Shown here piece by piece: positions 32,896 through 40,729 of a stretch of DNA of 64,000 nucleotides. How positions within the stretch are numbered: position 1 is the first letter of the stretch; each line of letters starts with the position of its first letter. The stretch covers positions 1,634,001 through 1,698,000 of the forward strand of contig OY282368.1 of NCBI GenBank assembly GCA_958295725.1, in the 5' to 3' direction. The translations under genes and the position numbers were made by a program. The notes beneath the pieces were generated by a model. It saw only the letters and a program-made list of their open reading frames with translations, did not search any database and was not told the origin of the DNA. Source of the stretch: an uncultured Alphaproteobacteria bacterium (GTDB taxonomy: Bacteria > Pseudomonadota > Alphaproteobacteria > UBA2966).

Positions 32896-33762
32896 ATGAC
32901 CAGGGAAACGGTAGGATTCATCGGCATCGGCAACATGGGGAGGCCGATCTCGACGAATCTCTTCAATGCCGGGTACCCCCTCGTCGGGTACGACATCGCG
33001 GGCACCAGGGAACGCGTGCCGGAAGGCGCCACCGTGGGTCGCGACGCCGGCGACGTGGCGGTCCGGTCCGATATCGTCATGATGAGCTTGCCGGATGGCG
33101 ACGTCGTGCGGGAGGTCACGGAAGAGATCATCGCGACCAACGACCGCAGGACTTCGACGATCATCGACGTCTCCACCAGCGGCGTGGCCGCCGCCCGGAT
33201 CGCGAGCGCCCGCTGTCGGGATTCGGAGATCGGGTTCTACGACGCGCCCGTCTCGGGCGGCGTCCCGGGCGCCATCGCCGGCGCCATCACCATCATGTTC
33301 GCCGGTCCCGAGGAGGCCTTCGAACGGCTGAAGCCGCTTCTGGAGACCATCGGCAAGCCCTTCCTGGTGGGCGCCGAGCCGGGTCAGGGCCAGGCAATGA
33401 AGATTCTCAACAACTTCCTGTCCGCGACCGCGATGATCGCGACGAGCGAAGCCATCGCCTTCGGCGAGGCCGTCGGCCTCGATATCGAGCTCATGGTCGA
33501 TGTGCTCAACGTCTCGTCGGGGCGCAACGACGCCACCGCGACCAAGTTCCCCGTGAACATCATCCCCGGAACGTTCGACCGGGGGTTCACCGCCAGGCTG
33601 CTGCAGAAGGACATCGACCTGTATCGCGACGCCCAGGCCGACGCCGGGACGGCGAATCGGGTCAGCGGGGAGATCGTCGAAGGTTTCCGGGAGTTCCACG
33701 ACGCCGACCCGGAGGCCGACATTACGCGGGTCTATCCCTTCGTCAGGGACGGGAAGCTCTGA
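32896..33762 (+). CDS. 3-hydroxyisobutyrate-dehydrogenase-family oxidoreductase
   Basis: 288 aa beta-hydroxyacid dehydrogenase. NAD(P) motif GFIGIGNMGRP, substrate signature DAPVSGGVPGA, catalytic K169 in AMKILNNFL. Family includes 3-hydroxyisobutyrate dehydrogenase, tartronate-semialdehyde reductase and glyoxylate reductase. Close to a class III aminotransferase on the other strand that could supply a semialdehyde; this pairing is inference. Confidence 0.85.
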   Translation: MTRETVGFIGIGNMGRPISTNLFNAGYPLVGYDIAGTRERVPEGATVGRDAGDVAVRSDIVMMSLPDGDVVREVTEEIIATNDRRTSTIIDVSTSGVAAARIASARCRDSEIGFYDAPVSGGVPGAIAGAITIMFAGPEEAFERLKPLLETIGKPFLVGAEPGQGQAMKILNNFLSATAMIATSEAIAFGEAVGLDIELMVDVLNVSSGRNDATATKFPVNIIPGTFDRGFTARLLQKDIDLYRDAQADAGTANRVSGEIVEGFREFHDADPEADITRVYPFVRDGKL

Positions 33763-33815
33763 GGCCACGTCCCGGGGACATGCCGGCCCGAGGGGAATGG
33801 CGCACGCCGACGACG

Positions 33816-34601
33816 CTACAGAGCCTTGTCGGTGCCTCCGTCGACGGGGAGCATACCGCCGTGGACGTGTCGGCCCAGGGGTGAAACGAGAAACGCCACG
33901 AAATTGGCGATGTCTTCGGGCTCGCCGAACCGGCGCAGTCCGGACGTAGCGATCCGCTTCTTCTCCACTTCCTCGGGCGTCGAGCCCTCCATCTCCGCCG
34001 CCTGACGCAGGTTGTCGTAGTGGAGGTCGGTCTTGGTCTGGCCGGGGATGACGCAGTTGACATTTACGTCATCGACGAGGCCGAGACCGGCGAGCGCCTT
34101 GGTGAAGTTCATCAACGCGGCGTTCACCGCCGAGTTGACCATGAAATCATGAGCCGGCACCTTGCCGCGGGTCCCGGCGATATTGACGACCGAGCCGCGC
34201 GCCTCCTTGAGCATGGGCCAGAACCGCTGGCACATGCGTACCGCGCCGAACAGCTTGGGTCCGAAGCCCCGCTTCCAGATCTCGTCCGTCAGGTCGAGAA
34301 AGGCGCCGCCCACGGCGACACCGGCGGAGTTCACCAGGACGTCCGTCCGTCCGTACGCGGAGGTCGCGGCGTCGAGGGCCGCGTCCGCGCTCGTCGCGTC
34401 CCCGAGATCGAGCGCGCTGATCTCCACCCGGCGGCCGGTCTTCGCCGCGATTTCCTCTCGCGCGGCCTTCAGGTTCGCTTCCGTCGCCGCCACGAGCAGC
34501 AGGTCGCAGCCTTCTTCCGCCAGCTTGCGGGCGATTCCCTTGCCGATGCCGCGGCTTCCGCCGGCGACGACCGCGACCTTCCCCCCGAGCGCGAGATCCA
34601 T
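33816..34601 (-). CDS. Atypical SDR-family protein lacking the usual catalytic triad
   Basis: 261 aa. Cofactor motif AGGSRGIGKGIA and NSAGVAVGG are those of classical SDRs, and the C-terminal GGMLPVDGG is normal. The active-site Ser, Tyr and Lys positions read Gly143, Asn156 and Asn160 (VVNIAGTRG and FMVNSAVNAALMNF). So it probably is not a standard oxidoreductase; it may use another mechanism or act as a binding protein. Followed 39 bases upstream by the aminotransferase on the same strand (likely co-transcribed). Confidence 0.8.
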   Translation of the reverse strand: MDLALGGKVAVVAGGSRGIGKGIARKLAEEGCDLLLVAATEANLKAAREEIAAKTGRRVEISALDLGDATSADAALDAATSAYGRTDVLVNSAGVAVGGAFLDLTDEIWKRGFGPKLFGAVRMCQRFWPMLKEARGSVVNIAGTRGKVPAHDFMVNSAVNAALMNFTKALAGLGLVDDVNVNCVIPGQTKTDLHYDNLRQAAEMEGSTPEEVEKKRIATSGLRRFGEPEDIANFVAFLVSPLGRHVHGGMLPVDGGTDKAL

Positions 34602-34640
34602 TCCCGTCCTTCCTCCCTCCTCCCGGGGCGTCGGCGGGTC

Positions 34641-35954
34641 TCAGTAGGCGCTCAGGACGTTCCGAAGCACGCCGGAGATCTCGTCGATATGGCTCTTTTC
34701 GGCGATCAACGCCGGCGCTACGAGGGCGCAGTCGCCCGTCGTCTTGAGATGGAGGCCCGCGTTGAACAGCCTGATCTGCGCGTCGGGACCCCGGGTTCCC
34801 GGCCGCTCTGCCGGCGCGAGGTCGATGCCCGCCATCATCCCCTGCGCCCGGATGTTCTCGACGACCGGGATGTCCTCGAGGTCCATGACGGCGTCCGCGA
34901 AGTAGGGCGACATCTCCTCGCCCCGCTCGAACAGCCCGTCCTTCTCGTAGATGTCCTGTGTCGCGAGGCCCGCCGCGCAGGCCGCCGGATGCGCCGAATA
35001 GGTGTAGCCGTGAAACAGCTCGATCGAGTTCTCCGGCGCGTTGTCGACGATGGTGTCGTAGATCTCTTCCTGGACGGCGACCGCCGACATCGGTTGGGTG
35101 CCGTTGGTCATCGCCTTGGCCATGGTGATCATGTCCGGGACCACGTCGAAGGTCTGCGCGGCGAACGCCTTGCCCGTGCGCCCGAACCCGCAGATGACCT
35201 CGTCGAAGATCAGCAGGATGCCGTGCTCGTCGCAGATCTTGCGCAGGCGATCGAGGTAACCCTTCGGCGGCACCAGCCAGCCGGTCGATCCCGCGGCCGG
35301 CTCGACGACGCAAGCCGCGATGGTGTCGCCCCCGTAGAGCCGGACGAAGCGCAACAGGTCGTCGGCCAGATCGGCCCCCGTCTCGGGTTGTCCCTTGACG
35401 AACCTGTGCTCGGGAAGATCGGTGTGGCGCATATGCACCACGCCCGGAAGGCCGGTACCGTACGTGTCGCGATTCCTGACCAGCCCCGACAGTGACGTGC
35501 CGCCGAAGTTCACGCCATGAAAGGCGCGCTCGCGGGAGACGAAACGCACCCGCTGACCCTCGCCCCTGGCCCGGAAATGGGCCAGCGCGATCTTCATCGC
35601 CGTGTCCACGGCCTCGGATCCGGAATTGGCGAAGAACACGCGGTTGATGTCTCCCGGCGTCATCGCCGCGATCCGGGAGGCGAGCTCGAAGGACGAGGGA
35701 TGGCCGAGCTGGAAGCTCGTGGCGTAGTCCATCTCCATCAACTGTTTCTGGACGGCGGTGGCGATCTCCTCGCGGCCATGGCCCGCGGCGCAACAGAACA
35801 GACCCGAACAGGCGTCGATGACCCGTTCTCCCCTGTGGTTCCAGTAGTACATTCCCTCCGCCTTCGACATCAGGCGCGGCTCTTCCTTGAATTGCCGGTT
35901 CGCGGTGAACGGAAGCCAGTGATGTTCGAGCGTATTGATGAGAGCCTGGGCCAT
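34641..35954 (-). CDS. Class III aminotransferase, beta-alanine:pyruvate type
   Basis: 437 aa PLP enzyme from ATG 35954 (MAQALINTLEHHWLPFTANR), a start typical of omega-amino acid:pyruvate aminotransferases. PLP lysine K280 in ITMAKAMTNG, Asp D251 in LIFDEVICGFGRTG, phosphate loop ANSGSEAVDTAMK. Early residues FKEEPRLMSKAEGMYYW match the beta-alanine aminotransferase group. First gene of a minus-strand pair with the SDR. An IS remnant begins 85 bp upstream of its start. Confidence 0.87.
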   Translation of the reverse strand: MAQALINTLEHHWLPFTANRQFKEEPRLMSKAEGMYYWNHRGERVIDACSGLFCCAAGHGREEIATAVQKQLMEMDYATSFQLGHPSSFELASRIAAMTPGDINRVFFANSGSEAVDTAMKIALAHFRARGEGQRVRFVSRERAFHGVNFGGTSLSGLVRNRDTYGTGLPGVVHMRHTDLPEHRFVKGQPETGADLADDLLRFVRLYGGDTIAACVVEPAAGSTGWLVPPKGYLDRLRKICDEHGILLIFDEVICGFGRTGKAFAAQTFDVVPDMITMAKAMTNGTQPMSAVAVQEEIYDTIVDNAPENSIELFHGYTYSAHPAACAAGLATQDIYEKDGLFERGEEMSPYFADAVMDLEDIPVVENIRAQGMMAGIDLAPAERPGTRGPDAQIRLFNAGLHLKTTGDCALVAPALIAEKSHIDEISGVLRNVLSAY

Positions 35955-36038
35955 CGTGTCTCCCCTTGCCTTGCCGCCACGGTCGGACGGGTGCGTCGCC
36001 CCGAACGCTACCACGCCCCGGGAATGGTGGCGAGTCGT

Positions 36039-36155
36039 TGTCCTGGTTCGGGACATATGAGACGGGGGGTCTCTTTGGCCGTGTGTTCGGCAAGGTACTT
36101 GACGGGGGTATGTCCGCCAAGGGCCCGGTGCGGTCGGAAGGCGTCGAACTCGTGC
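36039..36155 (-). mobile_element. IS481-like remnant (3' end only)
   Basis: Begins TGTCCTGGTTCGGGACATAT, the IS left end, then codes the last 30 or so transposase residues in degraded form. Similarity to the intact element stops near 36155. Internal bases agree better with the remnant at 39283 than with the intact copy at 15427, so it comes from a related but distinct element. No right end is found nearby. Confidence 0.75.
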
Positions 36156-36219
36156 GGGCGAACATCCCCCCTCCCCCGCGGAATGGCGTGCGCGGGGCGG
36201 CGTTCCGACCGCGAGGCCG

Positions 36220-38832
36220 CTACTCCGTCGCCGGCGGCTCGCTCACGGCGCCGAAGCTGCCGATGATGGAGCCGAACGTGGTGCAGCTGGGTCCCGGCCT
36301 GCTGGAGTGGCAGCTCTCGAGCGAGCTATCCTCGCCTATATGTCTCGGCAGCATCCAGTGGCCGGCGGTCTCGAGATCGCCGAGTACCCGGGGGCCGTAG
36401 AAGGCGCCCCCATACCGGCCCTCTCCGAAGCGTTTGTTCGCCGTCTCCGCCGTCTTCGCCACGCCCGCATACGAGCCGTCCGCTCCGATGTCGGCGCGCA
36501 TCAGGGTCACCCCGTCCGTCGTCGCGGCGTTGCTGTGACCGAAAACACCATGAGGGAGCTTGCTCCACGCGCCGCTTTGCAGGAACTCGAAGTTCTTCAT
36601 GGAGCCGGAGATGGTGCCGTGTCCGTCGCCGCCCTCGTTCAGGTTTGCGGTCAGCGAGACGTCGCCCCGCAGGCGGACGAGCTGCGAGATGTTCCCGGCG
36701 TTGCCGTTGGGGTTCTGCAGGACCCAGCCCGTGGTCTTGCCGTTGAACGTGGCCTCGATGGGGGTGGCGGCCGTGCCCCAGTTCGCCGGCTTGTTGTCGT
36801 CCGTATCGCTGAAAGCGTCGTAGCCGAAGTGGAACGCCTGCATTCGGGAGAACCACGGCGACCCCGAGTAATCCAGGAAGTTGAACAGGCCATAGGCCGC
36901 GTATCGGAGGTAGCGGTGCTCGTCGTCGCTCTCCACCGTGGTGCCCTTGTCGTCCACGCCAGCGTAGTTCGAGAGCTTGACGGTATAGACGCCCAGCTGG
37001 TCGGCGGGCAGGCCGTTGGCGATCCTGTTCGCTCTTCTGGGCTCCAGAAGCGTTGCGCCGTCCGGCGCCGCGATATCGCGGGACAACCACAAGACCTTGT
37101 ATTTGGAGAAGTCGGTGGGGTCCGTGTATTCCTCGCCGGCGAGGTTCGCGTAGCCGGTCGTATCGGCGTCGTCGCCGGTGCCGGACAAGGCTCCGTCGTC
37201 GCCGAGGTCCACGACTCCGGCGTAATCGGGGTTCACCCTGTAGGCCCGCCGGTTCTGGCTATCCGAGAAGGCCATCCAGTCGGGAGCCTTGTCGACGTCG
37301 GTGCCGCCTTGGGCGTTGATCTCGCGATCTTCCGTGATCGGGATGACGTCGCGGTGCACCACGAACTCCTCCGAGACGACCATGCTGAAGTGCCAGGCGG
37401 CGTCGCCGTCCGGATCCTTCGCAGGGTTGTTGAAGAAGGCCGTGATGTCCGACGAGGTCGGGTCGTCGCACGTCGCCGCGTCCGCGGTGGCGCAGACGTC
37501 GTTTCCGACCTGGTTGCTCCAAGCGCTGCCCGCGCCGCTCGTCGGGCTCGGCCCGTACGCGGTGCGCCTCTCCATGTCGTAGAAGATGACGCCGGCGCCG
37601 CCCATCTTCATCGTGAAGGCGTAGCCAAAATCGTCGAGCTGGATGGAGCTCAGCACCCTCGCGTCGGTGCGCTGCCAAGCGGTGTCGCCCGTGGTGACGC
37701 CGAAGTCGGCGTTATCGGTGCCGTCCGTGCTGCCGCCCTCGACGCCGCCGTGGAACTCCAGATTGCCGGTCGCGTCCGGTCCCTCGTGCAGCTGCCCGCG
37801 CACGGTGAGGCCCCGCAGCTGGAATTCGTCCGTCGAGACCACTCCGCCCCAGAGCATGTTGCCATCCGCGTAAGGGACGGCCTCGTCCTTGATGGTGCTG
37901 CTGATGGCCATGCCGGCATCGTCCGTCCGCGCCGTCACGGTCCAGGACGGCCCCATCGTACCCAGAGGCGCGATGTTTCTGGCGATCCGCTCGGGCTCGA
38001 TCCGCTCGTCCAACCCGATATGACCATACAAGCCGAGGAGCGTGTCGATACTGGCGTTGGCCGCGGTGAGTTGGTCGGTGAGCGTGTCGACCTGGCCCTG
38101 GGCCGTGGTGAGTTGGTCCTTCAGCCGGTTCACCTCGGCGGCATTGTCGCCGGCCTGTTTCCGGGCCGTGGCGAGATCGCCGGTGAGCGTGGTGACCCTG
38201 GCCTGGGCCGCGGTGAGTTGGCCGGTGAGCGTGGTGACCCTGGCCTGGGCCGCGGCGAGATTGGCCCGGGCCGTGTCCCGCTCGCCCTGCGCATCCGCCA
38301 GTTCGCTGCGCAGCTCCGGCACCAGCGTGACCTGGGCGGTGGTCAGCGCGGCCTGCGCCTGCGCCAGCAGACCGCGGAGCTCCGTGTCGGTGGCCGGCGC
38401 CGCCGCCACCGCCGCCTTCAATTTCACCTGCGCGGCGTCGATCGCCGCCTGCGCCCGCGCCAGCGTCGTGTGCATACTCGCCAGCGCCACCGGCCCGGAC
38501 GCGCCCGAGGCGGACGCTCCCACCAAGTCATCGACCGCGGTCAGCGCCAGGCCGAGCGTCGTCAGCGCTTCGGCGGCCTCGCTCTTCCCGGGGCTGCCCT
38601 CGGGCCGCGCCTTCAGGGCGGTCTGCGCGGCTTCCAGATCTTTCTTGGCCTGTTCCACCGCCTCCCGTTGCTTGGCGGGGGTTGAGTCACCCAGCGCCGC
38701 CTGGGCCGCCGCCAGCGAGTCTCGGAGTGCGGCCAGCTCGTCCGGGTCGCCTACCCTCTTGGTGTCGGTGCACGCGCCCAACGCCAGCATCGCGCCACAC
38801 GCCAGCAACGCCATCAATCTCGTGATCGTCAT
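36220..38832 (-). CDS. Surface lipoprotein with coiled coil and TbpB-like barrel
   Basis: 870 aa from ATG 38832. Signal peptide MTITRLMALLACGAMLALGA with lipobox Cys at residue 21; Thr after Cys favours the outer membrane. Residues about 25-285 are Ala/Gln-rich coiled coil with repeats such as LTAAQARVTTLTG. The rest is beta-rich and Gly/Asp-rich; the last 150 residues (TISGSMKNFEFLQS, GGAFYGPRVLGDLETAGHW, IIGSFGAV) resemble the barrel lobes of transferrin-binding-protein-B-like lipoproteins. Function unknown; binding of a host or nutrient ligand at the surface is a family guess. No TonB receptor or Slam gene adjacent. A 13-bp tandem array lies 23 bp upstream. Confidence 0.75.
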   Translation of the reverse strand: MTITRLMALLACGAMLALGACTDTKRVGDPDELAALRDSLAAAQAALGDSTPAKQREAVEQAKKDLEAAQTALKARPEGSPGKSEAAEALTTLGLALTAVDDLVGASASGASGPVALASMHTTLARAQAAIDAAQVKLKAAVAAAPATDTELRGLLAQAQAALTTAQVTLVPELRSELADAQGERDTARANLAAAQARVTTLTGQLTAAQARVTTLTGDLATARKQAGDNAAEVNRLKDQLTTAQGQVDTLTDQLTAANASIDTLLGLYGHIGLDERIEPERIARNIAPLGTMGPSWTVTARTDDAGMAISSTIKDEAVPYADGNMLWGGVVSTDEFQLRGLTVRGQLHEGPDATGNLEFHGGVEGGSTDGTDNADFGVTTGDTAWQRTDARVLSSIQLDDFGYAFTMKMGGAGVIFYDMERRTAYGPSPTSGAGSAWSNQVGNDVCATADAATCDDPTSSDITAFFNNPAKDPDGDAAWHFSMVVSEEFVVHRDVIPITEDREINAQGGTDVDKAPDWMAFSDSQNRRAYRVNPDYAGVVDLGDDGALSGTGDDADTTGYANLAGEEYTDPTDFSKYKVLWLSRDIAAPDGATLLEPRRANRIANGLPADQLGVYTVKLSNYAGVDDKGTTVESDDEHRYLRYAAYGLFNFLDYSGSPWFSRMQAFHFGYDAFSDTDDNKPANWGTAATPIEATFNGKTTGWVLQNPNGNAGNISQLVRLRGDVSLTANLNEGGDGHGTISGSMKNFEFLQSGAWSKLPHGVFGHSNAATTDGVTLMRADIGADGSYAGVAKTAETANKRFGEGRYGGAFYGPRVLGDLETAGHWMLPRHIGEDSSLESCHSSRPGPSCTTFGSIIGSFGAVSEPPATE
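38179..38262. repeat. Two-copy 42-bp tandem duplication inside the lipoprotein gene
   Basis: Units 38179-38220 and 38221-38262 are near identical apart from the last bases. They code two adjacent 14-residue coiled-coil blocks (ARVTTLTGQLTAAQ type). Being 42 bp the copy number can change without shifting frame and would lengthen the stalk by two heptads per unit. Confidence 0.85.
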
Positions 38833-38855
38833 CGAAACAGGACCCCCACTTCTTA

Positions 38856-39236
38856 GAAGAGGCCCCGTGAAGAGGCCCCGTGAAGAGGCCCCGTGAAGAG
38901 GCCCCGTGAAGAGGCCCCGTGAAGAGGCCCCGTGAAGAGGCCCCGTGAAGAGGCCCCGTGAAGAGGCCCCGTGAAGAGGCCCCGTGAAGAGGCCCCGTGA
39001 AGAGGCCCCGTGAAGAGGCCCCGTGAAGAGGCCCCGTGAAGAGGCCCCGTGAAGAGGCCCCGTGAAGAGGCCCCGTGAAGAGGCCCCGTGAAGAGGCCCC
39101 GTGAAGAGGCCCCGTGAAGAGGCCCCGTGAAGAGGCCCCGTGAAGAGGCCCCGTGAAGAGGCCCCGTGAAGAGGCCCCGTGAAGAGGCCCCGTGAAGAGG
39201 CCCCGTGAAGAGGCCCCGTGAAGAGGCCCCGTGAAG
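38856..39236. repeat. Perfect 13-bp tandem array, 29 copies
   Basis: The unit GAAGAGGCCCCGT is repeated 29 times with no mismatch (38856-39232), plus four bases of a thirtieth. On the strand of the downstream lipoprotein gene the unit reads ACGGGGCCTCTTC. It contains no stop in any frame of that strand; because 13 is not a multiple of 3, all frames read the same 13-residue cycle (RGLFTGPLHGASS). There are no spacers, so it is not CRISPR. It lies 23 bp before the lipoprotein ATG. Confidence 0.97.
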
Positions 39237-39247
39237 TTCGCAACCCT

Positions 39248-39277
39248 ACCCTACCACGAACGACGCCAAAAGGTCAA
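39248..39277 (-). promoter_or_regulatory. Candidate promoter upstream of the 13-bp array
   Basis: On the minus strand TTGACC (39277-39272), 18-base spacer, TAGGGT (39253-39248). Start would be near 39240, placing the whole array in the lipoprotein mRNA leader. The -10 match is poor, so this is only a candidate. Confidence 0.3.
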
Positions 39278-39282
39278 AACCC

Positions 39283-39411
39283 TGTCCCGGTTCGGGACAT
39301 ATGGTTCGGGACATATGGTTCGGGACATATGAGACGGGGGGTCTCTTTGGCCGTGTGTTCGGCAAGGTACTCGGCGGGGGTGTGTCCGTCGAGTGCCCGG
39401 TGCGGTCGGAA
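39283..39411 (-). mobile_element. IS481-like remnant with triplicated end
   Basis: Starts TGTCCCGGTTCGGGACATAT; the 14-base core GGTTCGGGACATAT then occurs twice more in tandem (39303-39316, 39317-39330) before GAGAC. Next come the codons for the transposase C-terminus (HRALDGHTPAEYLAEHTAKE). Similarity stops near 39411, six bases before the glcF stop. Same orientation as the other copies. Confidence 0.75.
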
Positions 39412-39416
39412 CGGTT

Positions 39417-40715
39417 TCACGCGCGTCCCGCGCGCGACATGGCGGGCGGCCGGGGGCCGCCCGTCGCCCAATCCAGAAGCTCCACCGTATGGACGACCGG
39501 AATGTTGGTATACGCCCCGATCTGCACGATGCAGCCCAGATTGCCCGCCGCGACGACGTCGGGCCTCACCCGTTCCAGGTTCGCCGCCTTGCGTGCCCCG
39601 AGTTGCGACGCGATGGTCGGCTGGAGCATGTTGTAGGTTCCGGCGGAACCGCAGCACAGGTGCCCCTCGGACGGCGATCGGACGTCGAATCCCGCTTCCG
39701 CGAGCAGGCGGCGCGGCGGCTCGGTGAGTTGCTGTCCGTGACGCAGGGAACAGGCGTCGTGATAGGCCACGACCGTCGATCGCGCCGGCCCCGGCTTCAG
39801 GCCCAGACGCGAGAGCAGTTCGCTCGCGTCGACGGCGCGTTCGGCCACGGCGGACGCGGCCTCTCGGAGTTCCGGCCGGTTCCGGAACAGGTGGACGTAG
39901 TCCTTGATCGCGGCACCGCACCCGGACGCGTCGACGGCGATCGCGTCGAGGCCGTCGCCCTGGATCTCGCGCCACCACGACCGAACGCTCCGTTCCGCGG
40001 ACCGCAGCGCCGCCCGTTCATCGCCGAGGTGAAGGTTGAGAGCGCCGCAACAGCCCGCGCCTTCGGCGACCACCACCTCGCATCCGTGCCGCCGCAGGAC
40101 GCGCGCCGTCGCCTCGTGGATCTCCGTCCCCGTCACCGACTGGACACAGCCCGTCATCAGCGCCACCCGCATGCGCCGTTCGCCTTCCGCGGGGTAGCGG
40201 CCAGCGGAGACGATCGGCGCCGGGCCGCGGGCGATACCGGGCGACAGGCGCGCCAGGGCCGCCAGGCGTGGCGGCAGCAATCCCGGGAACCGACGCGCCA
40301 GGGCGCCCGCCGACATGGCGATACGGAGCGCCGGCGGCCTGACCAGAACCCAGCCCAGGAAGCGCCGCAACCAACGGTCCGGCCAGGGCCGGCGGAACGT
40401 CGATTCGATGTGGACGCGCGTCTGGTCGACGAGGCGCCGGTAGTCGACCCCCGACGGGCACGTCGACACGCACGACAGGCAGGAAAGGCACCGGTCTATG
40501 TGCTTGACGGTCTCCGCCGCCGGGGGACCGCCGGTCTCCAGCATCTCCTTCATGAGATAGATGCGCCCCCGCGGCGAATCGAGCTCGTCCCCGAGCAGGA
40601 CGTAGGTCGGGCAGGTCGCCAGACAGAACCCGCAGTGGACACACTTCCGAAGCACGCGGTTCGCGTCGGCGATCAGGGGATCGGCGAGCTGTCCCTCGGA
40701 GAAGCGGGTTTGCAT
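39417..40715 (-). CDS. glcF: Glycolate oxidase iron-sulfur subunit
   Basis: 432 aa from ATG 40715 (MQTRFSEGQLADP). Two 4Fe-4S ferredoxin motifs CVHCGFCLATCP and CLSCLSCVSTCP, followed by two CCG domains (GCCGALNLHLGD, HLCCGSAGTYN). Passes electrons from the GlcD/GlcE flavins to the membrane quinone pool. Fourteen bases after glcE. The IS remnant at 39283-39411 lies immediately beyond its stop but does not cut the gene. Confidence 0.93.
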   Translation of the reverse strand: MQTRFSEGQLADPLIADANRVLRKCVHCGFCLATCPTYVLLGDELDSPRGRIYLMKEMLETGGPPAAETVKHIDRCLSCLSCVSTCPSGVDYRRLVDQTRVHIESTFRRPWPDRWLRRFLGWVLVRPPALRIAMSAGALARRFPGLLPPRLAALARLSPGIARGPAPIVSAGRYPAEGERRMRVALMTGCVQSVTGTEIHEATARVLRRHGCEVVVAEGAGCCGALNLHLGDERAALRSAERSVRSWWREIQGDGLDAIAVDASGCGAAIKDYVHLFRNRPELREAASAVAERAVDASELLSRLGLKPGPARSTVVAYHDACSLRHGQQLTEPPRRLLAEAGFDVRSPSEGHLCCGSAGTYNMLQPTIASQLGARKAANLERVRPDVVAAGNLGCIVQIGAYTNIPVVHTVELLDWATGGPRPPAMSRAGRA

Positions 40716-40729
40716 ATCGCCGGCGCTCC

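Noticed and set aside
36307..38685. 792-codon plus-strand frame opposite the lipoprotein gene
   Set aside because: No family features and overlaps a gene with a clear signal peptide and domain motifs.
38856..39236. Tandem array as a CRISPR array
   Set aside because: Units are contiguous with no spacers, the repeat is only 13 bp, and there are no cas genes.
38833..39243. N-terminal extension of the lipoprotein through the array (13-residue repeats) as the annotated start
   Set aside because: The lipoprotein signal peptide with lipobox starts at 38832; the extended start is a TTG without a Shine-Dalgarno. Kept only as a hypothesis in the findings.
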